Shown in pieces: positions 7,089-13,160 of a stretch of 13,160 nucleotides of DNA. Within the stretch, counting starts at the first letter, position 1; the number at the start of each line of letters is the position of its first letter. The stretch spans positions 1 through 13,160 of the forward strand of contig DEWM01000084.1 of assembly GCA_002363635.1 (NCBI GenBank), in the 5' to 3' direction. This DNA comes from Caryophanales bacterium UBA3210 (lineage in GTDB: Bacteria; Bacillota_I; Bacilli_A; RFN20; CAG-449). The notes beneath the pieces were generated by a model. The model searched no databases and was not told where the DNA came from. It saw nothing but the letters and a program-made list of their open reading frames with translations. Made by a program: the position numbers and the translations under genes.

Positions 7089-9164
7089 ATGAAAACAAAA
7101 CTACTTATAATTACTGCAATGCTTGGCATCTCAACATTAGCATCATGCTCACCTACTGGGACTAATGTAAATCCTGTTAATAGGTCTGAAAATCCAATTT
7201 CAGAAGTTTCTAGTTCATCATCAAATCAAGAAAGTTCATCAGAAGAATTGAGTGAAGAAGAAATTAATTCATCTTCAAGTGGAGAAAATTCATCTGAAGC
7301 ATCGAGTGAAGAAGAAATAATTAATTATTCTAAGGATATTAATGATTATTATGGAGGATATTATTCTTCGTTATCTTCATGGACTAATGGAGAAGATTTA
7401 AAGAACCAACTTCATGCATTGATTTCTAAAAATATTAAAAAACAAAAATACTCAGGTAACTGGGAAGTGAATACAGTCGCAGACGTATCACAATATAATT
7501 TCGATATGCTTGATCAGGTATATTCTTCAAAAGATATTCCTACATATTTTACTGCTGGATACGGAACTGGCGGTTGGAATAGAGAACATGCTTTCTGCCA
7601 ATCTTTAATGGGACACTATGTAAGTTCATATTCAGTAACTGCAAAAACTAAGAATCCTAAGAAAATTAAACTTAATTCTATTTATCAATTAAGTTCAGTA
7701 TCTATAAGAGGAACTCGTTTCTATGCTATTTATAAAAACGGTTTTGAAGGATATTGTGATGGATTTGAAAATGATAGTGAAATTGTTTATACCAATAAAG
7801 AAAATGTTTATGTATATACAAAATCGTCAAAAGCAAGCAAAAATTTAGGCGCGTTAAGTTCTTTAGAAATATCTTATTCCTCGCCAGTTATTACATTTAA
7901 AGTTGGTAGTAATACAAAAGAATTTACTCCAACAACTGTCGACTATAATTATTCAAGCGAAGGAAATGGAGGTGTTGCTTCTGATTTCCATAATTTATTC
8001 GCATCTGAAATGACAGGTAATACTTCTAGAGGTAATCTAAATTTTGGTGAAGCAGGGGATGCTACTACAAATTATGTAAAAGGTGATAAAAACTTTGAAC
8101 CTGCTGATGAAGATAAAGGTAGACTAGCACGTGCAATCTTATATATGGATACATGTTATGATGATTTATCTATTCAAGAAGAATATGCAGAAATGGATCA
8201 AGTAACTGCAACTAATAAAGGTGCATTTGGTAATGCTTCTACAATTATTTCTTGGGCGGATAGTTTTGATGTTAATTATCAAGAATATCAACATACTCAA
8301 AGAGTATATGAATATCAAACTAATAGAAATCCATATGTCGACTTCCCTGAATTAATTGATTATGTATATGGAAATAAAAAAGATAATGCAGGTACTATTC
8401 AAGATATTTTAAAATCATCTACTCAAAACAAACTTCATACTGCAGAAAAGAATTATAAGAATTTCGCATTTTCTAATGCGACATATGAATATCAAGTAGG
8501 TGATAAATTTACTACTTCAACATTAAAATTATTTGATACATATACAGATTTATCAAAAGAAGAGGTTACTGATAGATCAGAATTTAATTTCTCAATACCA
8601 GAAAATTATGAATTTACTGCTTCAGATATTGGTACTAAAACAGTAACAATTACTAGAGGGGAAGAGACATATTCATATAGTATTGAAGTAAAAGAATATG
8701 ATGCTTCTCAAAATTATGAATATCAATATACTGCAGATAAAAATGATTTTACGATAGATGCAAAATCTTGTACTTTAAATGGGATTAAATTTAATTTAAC
8801 TTATGATAATTTTGAATATGTATCTAGTGATAAAACTAAAGGTGTACAAATTGGAAAATCTACAAATTTAACTAAAAAATTTACTTTAGAATCTGAATCT
8901 GATTTTGCATTTGATAATAAAAATAAGATTACAAATGTACGTTTCTCTGGAACTCCTGGAAGTGGGACAACAATCAATGTTTCTATCTATGTAGGAGATA
9001 CTTTAGTAAGTACTAAAACACTCAATTATGATAAGGATAATTTAGTACAAAGCTTAGATTTTGCTTTATCTACACCTTCATCAGGAAAATTAAAAATTGT
9101 TATTGATAACAATACTGATAAAGCATTTTATATCCATGATATTTCAGTCGATTTAGTAGATTAG
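7089..9164 (+). CDS. Surface lipoprotein with a split endonuclease I (EndA/Bsn-like) domain and C-terminal beta domains
   Basis: A 691-residue exported nuclease. MKTKLL plus a hydrophobic stretch ends in lipobox LASC (C20), so it should be lipid-anchored outside the membrane. A Ser/Glu-rich linker (about 36-75) follows. The endonuclease I core begins near residue 80: GGWNREHAFCQS with catalytic H167, SDFHNL (298-303), SRGNLNFGE with probable metal ligand N316, GRLARAILYM near 343-352, and NRNPYVDFPEL (412-422), all recognisable counterparts of the family. Between H167 and H301 lie 133 residues, far more than in compact members such as E. coli EndA, so an extra beta-rich segment (about 172-294) is inserted. 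C-terminal to the nuclease are an Ig-like segment (about 465-540) and a beta-sandwich-like domain (about 545-691). Likely role: degrading extracellular DNA/RNA for nutrients. The ribosome site is an unusual GGGGGA (7080-7085). Confidence 0.88.
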   Translation: MKTKLLIITAMLGISTLASCSPTGTNVNPVNRSENPISEVSSSSSNQESSSEELSEEEINSSSSGENSSEASSEEEIINYSKDINDYYGGYYSSLSSWTNGEDLKNQLHALISKNIKKQKYSGNWEVNTVADVSQYNFDMLDQVYSSKDIPTYFTAGYGTGGWNREHAFCQSLMGHYVSSYSVTAKTKNPKKIKLNSIYQLSSVSIRGTRFYAIYKNGFEGYCDGFENDSEIVYTNKENVYVYTKSSKASKNLGALSSLEISYSSPVITFKVGSNTKEFTPTTVDYNYSSEGNGGVASDFHNLFASEMTGNTSRGNLNFGEAGDATTNYVKGDKNFEPADEDKGRLARAILYMDTCYDDLSIQEEYAEMDQVTATNKGAFGNASTIISWADSFDVNYQEYQHTQRVYEYQTNRNPYVDFPELIDYVYGNKKDNAGTIQDILKSSTQNKLHTAEKNYKNFAFSNATYEYQVGDKFTTSTLKLFDTYTDLSKEEVTDRSEFNFSIPENYEFTASDIGTKTVTITRGEETYSYSIEVKEYDASQNYEYQYTADKNDFTIDAKSCTLNGIKFNLTYDNFEYVSSDKTKGVQIGKSTNLTKKFTLESESDFAFDNKNKITNVRFSGTPGSGTTINVSIYVGDTLVSTKTLNYDKDNLVQSLDFALSTPSSGKLKIVIDNNTDKAFYIHDISVDLVD
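7235..7318 (+). repeat. Imperfect 54-bp-period repeat in the Ser/Glu linker of the nuclease lipoprotein
   Basis: Two 30-base units at 7235-7264 and 7289-7318 share an identical 15-base end (7250-7264 and 7304-7318) and a similar start. The period of 54 bases equals 18 codons, so the frame is kept and the Ser/Glu linker carries two similar blocks. It looks like an old in-frame duplication that lengthened the linker. Confidence 0.7.
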
Positions 9165-9168
9165 CCTT

Positions 9169-9195
9169 AAAGCGTGGTAAATCCCACGCTTTTTT
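9169..9195 (+). terminator. Rho-independent terminator of the endonuclease lipoprotein gene
   Basis: AAAGCGTGG (9169-9177) and CCACGCTTT (9184-9192) form a 9-bp stem with a 6-base loop, followed by a T run ending at 9195, only 5 bases after the TAG stop. It is GC-richer than its surroundings and should be efficient. Confidence 0.9.
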
Positions 9196-9223
9196 GCTAA
9201 TATTAAGTATTAATAAATATAAA
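9194..9223 (+). promoter_or_regulatory. Promoter of the shikimate (aro) operon
   Basis: TTGCTA (9194-9199), 18-base spacer, TATAAA (9218-9223); predicted start near 9230. The -35 uses the last T of the upstream terminator. The leader would be only ~14 bases and contains just the ribosome site GAGGT (9232-9236), which excludes a T-box or other leader-RNA control from this start. Consensus match only. Confidence 0.5.
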
Positions 9224-9230
9224 TACTTAA
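9203..9230. repeat. 9-bp perfect inverted repeat over the -10 of the aro operon
   Basis: TTAAGTATT (9203-9211), 10-base spacer, AATACTTAA (9222-9230). The two arm centres are 19 bp apart, close to two helical turns, and the dyad brackets the TATAAA box. Since the predicted start is at its right edge, it would act as DNA (operator), not as an RNA hairpin. The cognate regulator is unknown; chance is possible given the AT content. Confidence 0.5.
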
Positions 9231-9243
9231 AGAGGTAAAAAAT

Positions 9244-10257
9244 ATGGAACTTACTGTTAATTTAAAAGATAAATCATATCCAATTATTGTTGAAAGAAAT
9301 GCTCGTCTTACTTTAAGAAAGCATTATGATTTTACTGGTAAGAAAGCACTTGTTGTAACTGATGAAGGTGTACCTGATATTTACGCTTTAGAAGTTCAAA
9401 TGCAGTTACCTGAAGCATATGTAGTTACTTTACCTCAGGGAGAAAAATCTAAATCTTTAGAAAATTATGTCAAACTTCAAAAAGAATTATTAGAACATCA
9501 TTTTTCAAGAGACGATGTCGTTATTGCAGTTGGAGGAGGCGTTATTGGAGATTTAGCAGGTTTTGTTGCCTCAACATATAAACGTGGAATACATTTTATT
9601 AATATTCCTACAACTTCTTTATCTCAAATTGATTCTTCAATTGGAGGGAAGACTGCGATTGATTTTGAAAATACAAAAAACATTATTGGTACATTCTATC
9701 AACCAGAATTAGTATTAGTTGATTTAAACGTCTTAAATACTCTTGAAGATAGACAGTTAAATAATGGTTTAGTTGAAGCTCTTAAAATGGGTATCTGCTT
9801 AGATAAAAATTTATATAAAATCTTCCAAGAAAATAAGCAGTACGAAAAACTTGATGAAGTTATTTTAAAATCAATTGACGCTAAAAGACAGGTAGTAGAA
9901 AAAGATGAAAAAGAAGAAAACTTAAGAAAAGTTTTAAACTTCGGACATACTATTGGTCATCCATTAGAATCATTTTTTGAAATGAATGGATTATTACACG
10001 GAGAAGGAGTAGCAAGTGGCATGCTCTTTATGATTGAAGATAAAGCGTTACGTGCAGAAGTTAAATCAATCCTAACTAACTTAGGTATTAAAGTTACTAA
10101 TGATTTTGATAGAAAGAAAATCATGGAGTACTTAGTAAATGATAAAAAAGCTGGCCATAACACTATTGATATAGTTTTAGTAAACGGAATTGAAAATTAT
10201 GAAATTAAAAAAGTCACATTTAAAGAAGTAGAAAATATTCTAGAAAGGAAAATCTAA
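9244..10257 (+). CDS. aroB: 3-dehydroquinate synthase (shikimate step 2)
   Basis: Converts DAHP to 3-dehydroquinate using NAD and a divalent metal, in the cytoplasm. At 337 residues it is slightly shorter than typical AroB (about 350-360). The NAD-binding stretch VGGGVIGDLAGFVA (about 97-110), PTTSLSQIDSSIGGKT and NIIGTFYQPELVLVD are intact. Metal ligands appear as E178 (GLVEALKMG), H235 (FGHTIGH) and H252 (LHGEG). One small departure is Pro-Leu after the second His (IGHPLES, usually IGHAIE). The ribosome site GAGGT lies 7 bases before the ATG. First gene of the aro operon; its stop shares one base with the aroC start (TAATG). Confidence 0.96.
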   Translation: MELTVNLKDKSYPIIVERNARLTLRKHYDFTGKKALVVTDEGVPDIYALEVQMQLPEAYVVTLPQGEKSKSLENYVKLQKELLEHHFSRDDVVIAVGGGVIGDLAGFVASTYKRGIHFINIPTTSLSQIDSSIGGKTAIDFENTKNIIGTFYQPELVLVDLNVLNTLEDRQLNNGLVEALKMGICLDKNLYKIFQENKQYEKLDEVILKSIDAKRQVVEKDEKEENLRKVLNFGHTIGHPLESFFEMNGLLHGEGVASGMLFMIEDKALRAEVKSILTNLGIKVTNDFDRKKIMEYLVNDKKAGHNTIDIVLVNGIENYEIKKVTFKEVENILERKI

Positions 10258-11345
10258 TGAGCTCAATACTTGGTAATAATTTAAAACTCTCAGTATGGGG
10301 AGAATCTCACGGTAAAGCTATTGGATGTACTCTTGATGGTCTTCCTTCTGGTTTATCTTTAGATTTAGAAAGAATCTCTAAAGATCTTGATAAAAGAAGA
10401 GGACTTAAAGAACTATCCACAGCAAGAAGAGAGAAAGATCAATTTGAAATCTTATCTGGATATTTTAATGGTCATACAACAGGAACACCTTTAACATTTA
10501 TGATTAGAAATGAAGATGTTGATGATAAAGTATATGACGATACTAAAAATATCCTTCGTCCAGGACATGCTGACTATACAGCGTTTTTAAAATATGAAGG
10601 ATATCAAGATTATCGCGGAGGAGGACATTTCTCTGGAAGAATTACCGCTCCAATTGTAATTGCAGGATCTATCGCAAAACAAATCCTTGAAGAAAAAGGC
10701 ATTGTAATTGGTTCTAGAATTAAAGAAATCCACGGTATTAAAGATGAATCTAAAGTTGAAGATTATGAAAAGACAATTAAAGATTTAAATGAATTAGATT
10801 TTCCAACATTAGATTCTATAAAAGCAAATGAAATGAAAAACGAAATTATTAAAGCTCGTGAACAATTAGATTCAGTAGGAGGAATTGTTGAAACATATGC
10901 TTTAGTAAATGATTACGTTTTAGGTGAACCAATGTTTGATTCAGTAGAATCTAAGATTTCTCAATACATTTTTAGTGTTGGAGGAGTTAAAGGTATTAGC
11001 TTTGGATTAGGTTTTGATTTTGCTTCAAAACGTGGCTCAGAAGTTAAAGATGAATATGAATTAGTAGAGAATAAAATCGTTACTAAAAATAACAATAATG
11101 GAGGAATACTTGGAGGTATTACCTCATTACAACCAATTGTCTTTGATACAGTAATTAAGCCAACTGCATCAATTGGTCAAACACAAAAGACAGTTGATTT
11201 TAAAGAAAATAAAGAAGTTGAGTTAAGTGTTAAAGGCCGTCATGATCCTTGTATCGTTCCAAAAGCTTTACAAGTAATCAATGCCTTAACTGCTTTAGCA
11301 CTTCTTGATTTATTAATGGAAGAATACGGAAGAAAGAATATTTAA
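10257..11345 (+). CDS. aroC: Chorismate synthase (shikimate step 7)
   Basis: Converts 5-enolpyruvylshikimate 3-phosphate to chorismate and needs reduced FMN. The 362-residue length is normal. Signatures: GESHGKAIGCTLDGLPSG near the N-terminus with catalytic H18, RRGLKELSTARREKDQ, RPGHADYT, YRGGGHFSGRITAP, GGILGGITS, the KPTASIGQTQKTVD segment, and GRHDPC (327-332) near the C-terminus. The ATG shares its A with the aroB stop, with an AAAGGA ribosome site (10244-10249) inside aroB, so the two are cotranscribed and probably coupled. It precedes the enzymes for earlier steps, so gene order does not follow pathway order. No separate flavin reductase gene is visible in the window. Confidence 0.97.
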   Translation: MSSILGNNLKLSVWGESHGKAIGCTLDGLPSGLSLDLERISKDLDKRRGLKELSTARREKDQFEILSGYFNGHTTGTPLTFMIRNEDVDDKVYDDTKNILRPGHADYTAFLKYEGYQDYRGGGHFSGRITAPIVIAGSIAKQILEEKGIVIGSRIKEIHGIKDESKVEDYEKTIKDLNELDFPTLDSIKANEMKNEIIKAREQLDSVGGIVETYALVNDYVLGEPMFDSVESKISQYIFSVGGVKGISFGLGFDFASKRGSEVKDEYELVENKIVTKNNNNGGILGGITSLQPIVFDTVIKPTASIGQTQKTVDFKENKEVELSVKGRHDPCIVPKALQVINALTALALLDLLMEEYGRKNI

Positions 11346-11346
11346 T

Positions 11347-12585
11347 ATGAAAGCTTGTTTAATTGGAAGAGGAATATCATATTCATATTCCCCATTAATC
11401 CACAAAGGATTTAATGAAGAAATTGATTATCAAATCGTTGATTTATCTACAGATGAAGAATTCGTAAGTTTTATGAAATCTAATGAGTATGATTTTTTTA
11501 ACGTGACTATTCCTTACAAAGAACAAGTTCAACCATATTTAGATGAAATTGATGAAAGCGCGAAAACTATTGGTGCAGTCAATTTAGTAGTAAAAAGAGA
11601 AAATAAATTAATCGGTTATAATACTGATTTTTATGGTATTAAATCTGCTTTTGAATTAAATGGAATTTCTTTAAAAGATAAAGTTGTCATGATTTTAGGA
11701 AGCGGAGGAACTTATAAAACTGCAAAAGCAGTATGTAAAAAAGCAGGCGTTAAAAAATTAATTTCAGTAAGTAGATCGTCTAAACCGGGATTTATTACTT
11801 ATGAACACGTTAGATATCAAAACGATGTCGAAATTATTATTAATTGTACTCCAGTTGGAACATATCCACATATCTATGATAAGAATATTGATTTAAGACC
11901 ATTTTCAAAACTCGAAGCAGTTCTTGATATGATTTATCATCCAATGAGAACTAATTTTATTAAGCAAGCAGAAAGATTACATAAAGTCGCGCTTAATGGT
12001 CTTATCCCTTTAGTTTATCAAGGCGGAAAAGCTCAAGAAATCGCGCTTGGGAAAGAAATAGCATTATCCACATATTTAAAAGTTCTACGCTTAATGAGAA
12101 GAGAAACTTCTGCTATTGTTTTAATTGGTATGCCAGGAAGCGGTAAGTCTACTATTGGAAAAGCTTTAGCAAATAAACTTGGTTATAAATTTATTGATAC
12201 AGATTCTCTTATTGAAAAAAAAGAAGGTATGACAATAAAAGAAATCTTTGAAAAGAAAGGTGAACCATACTTTAGAAAGAAAGAAGAAGAGGTATCTAGA
12301 AAATTAGTAGATTCTAAAAAGTTAGTAATCGCGACCGGAGGAGGAATGGTAATTAATCCTCGTATTATGGCAAATCTTTCTTATAATTCCACTTTAGTAT
12401 ATCTATATACTAATGATGAAATAGATTTATATAATGGCAAAAGACCATTATTAAAGAATAAAGAAGATTACTATAGATTATTAAAAGAAAGAAAACCTCT
12501 ATATCAAAAATATTCTGATATCTCGATTTTAAAAGGATATGATGAAATTGATGAAGTAGTAGAAAGGATTATTGAAAAATTATGA
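11347..12585 (+). CDS. aroE/aroK: Fused shikimate dehydrogenase-shikimate kinase (AroE-AroK)
   Basis: One uninterrupted 412-residue frame carries two enzymes. Residues 1-~255 are AroE: shikimate-binding SYSYSPLIH (11-19), NVTIPYK with K58, NTDFYG with D94 (the catalytic Lys/Asp pair), nucleotide loop GSGGT (118-122), VSRSSK (141-146), whose Arg and Lys suit NADPH, NCTPVGTYP, and NGLIPLVYQG. Residues ~256-412 are AroK: Walker A GMPGSGKST (261-269), DTD for Mg/shikimate, YFRKKEEE, ATGGG, and lid GKRPLL. Both sets of active-site residues are complete, so both steps (3-dehydroshikimate to shikimate to shikimate 3-phosphate) should work. The join at about 250-257 (RLMRRETSA) has no long linker. 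The ATG lies one base after the aroC stop and has no strong ribosome site; the TGA stop overlaps the aroQ ATG by 4 bases. Confidence 0.95.
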   Translation: MKACLIGRGISYSYSPLIHKGFNEEIDYQIVDLSTDEEFVSFMKSNEYDFFNVTIPYKEQVQPYLDEIDESAKTIGAVNLVVKRENKLIGYNTDFYGIKSAFELNGISLKDKVVMILGSGGTYKTAKAVCKKAGVKKLISVSRSSKPGFITYEHVRYQNDVEIIINCTPVGTYPHIYDKNIDLRPFSKLEAVLDMIYHPMRTNFIKQAERLHKVALNGLIPLVYQGGKAQEIALGKEIALSTYLKVLRLMRRETSAIVLIGMPGSGKSTIGKALANKLGYKFIDTDSLIEKKEGMTIKEIFEKKGEPYFRKKEEEVSRKLVDSKKLVIATGGGMVINPRIMANLSYNSTLVYLYTNDEIDLYNGKRPLLKNKEDYYRLLKERKPLYQKYSDISILKGYDEIDEVVERIIEKL

Positions 12586-13022
12586 AGATATTAGTATTAA
12601 ATGGTCCTAACTTAAATATGCTAGGAATTAGAGAACCTGAAATATATGGAAATAATACATATCCAGATTTAGTAAGAATGATTGAAGACCACTGTAAAAA
12701 AATTAATGTTGATGTAGAAGTTAAACAATCAAATTATGAAGGAGAACTCGTCACATTAATTCAAAAAGCATATTTTTATGGAGTTCAAGGTATTGTTATT
12801 AATCCTGCCGCGTACACACATACTTCAATTGCTTTATTAGATGCATTAAAAGCAGTTAATATTCCAACAGTTGAAGTACATATTTCAGATGTAAGTAAAA
12901 GAGAAGACTTTAGACAAATATCATATGTATCTAAAGTTGCAGTAAAAAGAATTATTGGAGAAGGATTTGATGGTTATATAAATGCTATCAATTATTTAGT
13001 AGAAAATTATGGACAAGATTAA
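12582..13022 (+). CDS. aroQ: Type II 3-dehydroquinate dehydratase (shikimate step 3)
   Basis: Dehydrates 3-dehydroquinate to 3-dehydroshikimate. The 146-residue size is that of the dodecameric type II enzyme, not the Schiff-base type I. Seen: NGPNLNMLGIREPEIYG with R17 and catalytic Y22, QSNYEGEL (usually QSNHEGEL), INPAAYTHTS with H80, VEVHISD with H100 and S102, and REDFR with R111. The two departures (Tyr for His after QSN, Asp for Asn after HIS) are near but not at the key catalytic Tyr/His pair. The ATGA overlap with aroE/aroK indicates coupling. Its 3' end overlaps the aroA start by 14 bases. Confidence 0.96.
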   Translation: MKILVLNGPNLNMLGIREPEIYGNNTYPDLVRMIEDHCKKINVDVEVKQSNYEGELVTLIQKAYFYGVQGIVINPAAYTHTSIALLDALKAVNIPTVEVHISDVSKREDFRQISYVSKVAVKRIIGEGFDGYINAINYLVENYGQD

Positions 13023-13160
13023 GATTTACAAGAGTAAAGTAGATGGAAGAATAACTCTTCCTGCTTCAAAAAGCGATGCACATAGAAAAATTATATGTGC
13101 TTCTTTAGCAATGGGACAGAAATCTACTTTAACTAATGTAACTTATTCAAATGACATAAA
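13009..13160 (+). CDS. aroA: EPSP synthase (3-phosphoshikimate 1-carboxyvinyltransferase), 3' part beyond the window
   Basis: Only the first 50 codons are present. They read as an EPSP synthase N-terminus: GRITLPASKSDAHRKI (13-28), matching the family's GxIxxPGSKSxxxR with K21, S22 and R26 for shikimate-3-phosphate/PEP binding, then ASLAMG and a following Ser-Asp. Gly of the usual PGSKS is Ala here. The ATG at 13009 is chosen because it is the only start upstream of the conserved block; it overlaps aroQ by 14 bases in another frame with no clear ribosome site, so translation probably depends on aroQ. It supplies step 6, between the kinase and chorismate synthase, both encoded just upstream. 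Confidence 0.9.
   Translation, partial: MDKIKIYKSKVDGRITLPASKSDAHRKIICASLAMGQKSTLTNVTYSNDI

Noticed and set aside
9196..9243. Leader RNA control (T-box or attenuator) for the aro operon
   Set aside because: The predicted leader is about 14 bases, and no terminator/antiterminator pair or T-box sequence is present between the upstream terminator and aroB.
9957..10163. Minus-strand frame inside aroB
   Set aside because: It covers the metal-ligand region of aroB on the other strand; no start signal and no homology pattern.
11347..12585. Frameshift or lost stop producing an artificial AroE-AroK fusion
   Set aside because: Both domains are in the same frame with no stop or frame change, and the join has no remnant ribosome site plus start in the right place; a true fusion is simpler.
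1..13160. Mycoplasma-type code with TGA as tryptophan
   Set aside because: All Trp codons are TGG and no long frame contains TGA; aroE/aroK ends in TGA exactly where AroK homology ends and aroQ begins. Reading through that TGA would add only three residues, so the stop alone is not decisive, but overall usage fits the standard code.

Overview
This window looks like an ordinary chromosomal stretch from a low-GC Gram-positive bacterium (Bacillota, class Bacilli in the broad sense, perhaps near the Erysipelotrichales or deep gut Mollicutes-like lineages). The evidence is the strongly AT-rich composition (about 30 % GC by eye), purine-rich AGGAGG-type ribosome sites, lipoprotein-type export, a Ktr-type potassium system, and a Y-family polymerase/YolD pair of the Bacillus YqjW-YqjX kind. 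Tryptophan is always TGG, no long frame contains an internal TGA, and one gene stops with TGA, so the standard bacterial code fits. The lineage is inference only.

Layout. (1) 2-1510, +: the 3' part of an S41-family peptidase, followed by back-to-back terminators for the two strands (1522-1579). (2) 3587-1587, -: a two-gene potassium-uptake operon, membrane subunit KtrB/TrkH then regulatory subunit KtrA/TrkA. (3) 3801-5377, +: an endonuclease/exonuclease/phosphatase-fold hydrolase followed 2 bases later by a SAM-dependent methyltransferase, under a promoter whose -35 overlaps a 7-bp dyad. (4) 5444-7007, +: a UmuC/DinB-like translesion polymerase overlapping a YolD-like gene; the promoter lies inside the preceding terminator and predicts a leaderless mRNA. 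(5) 7089-9164, +: a large surface lipoprotein with an endonuclease I core split by an insertion. (6) 9244 to the window end, +: a very compact shikimate operon aroB-aroC-aroE/aroK (one fused protein)-aroQ-aroA (cut by the window edge). It covers six of the seven steps from DAHP to chorismate; DAHP synthase is not in view.

No stretch longer than 300 bases lacks a gene; the largest gap is 3588-3800, which holds the divergent promoters of units 2 and 3. There is no transposase, integrase, phage structural gene, CRISPR array, tRNA or rRNA. I found no convincing new multi-gene system. The best leads are the leaderless polymerase promoter, the AroE-AroK fusion, the insertion in the endonuclease core, and two promoter-overlapping dyads (upstream of aroB and upstream of the hydrolase gene).
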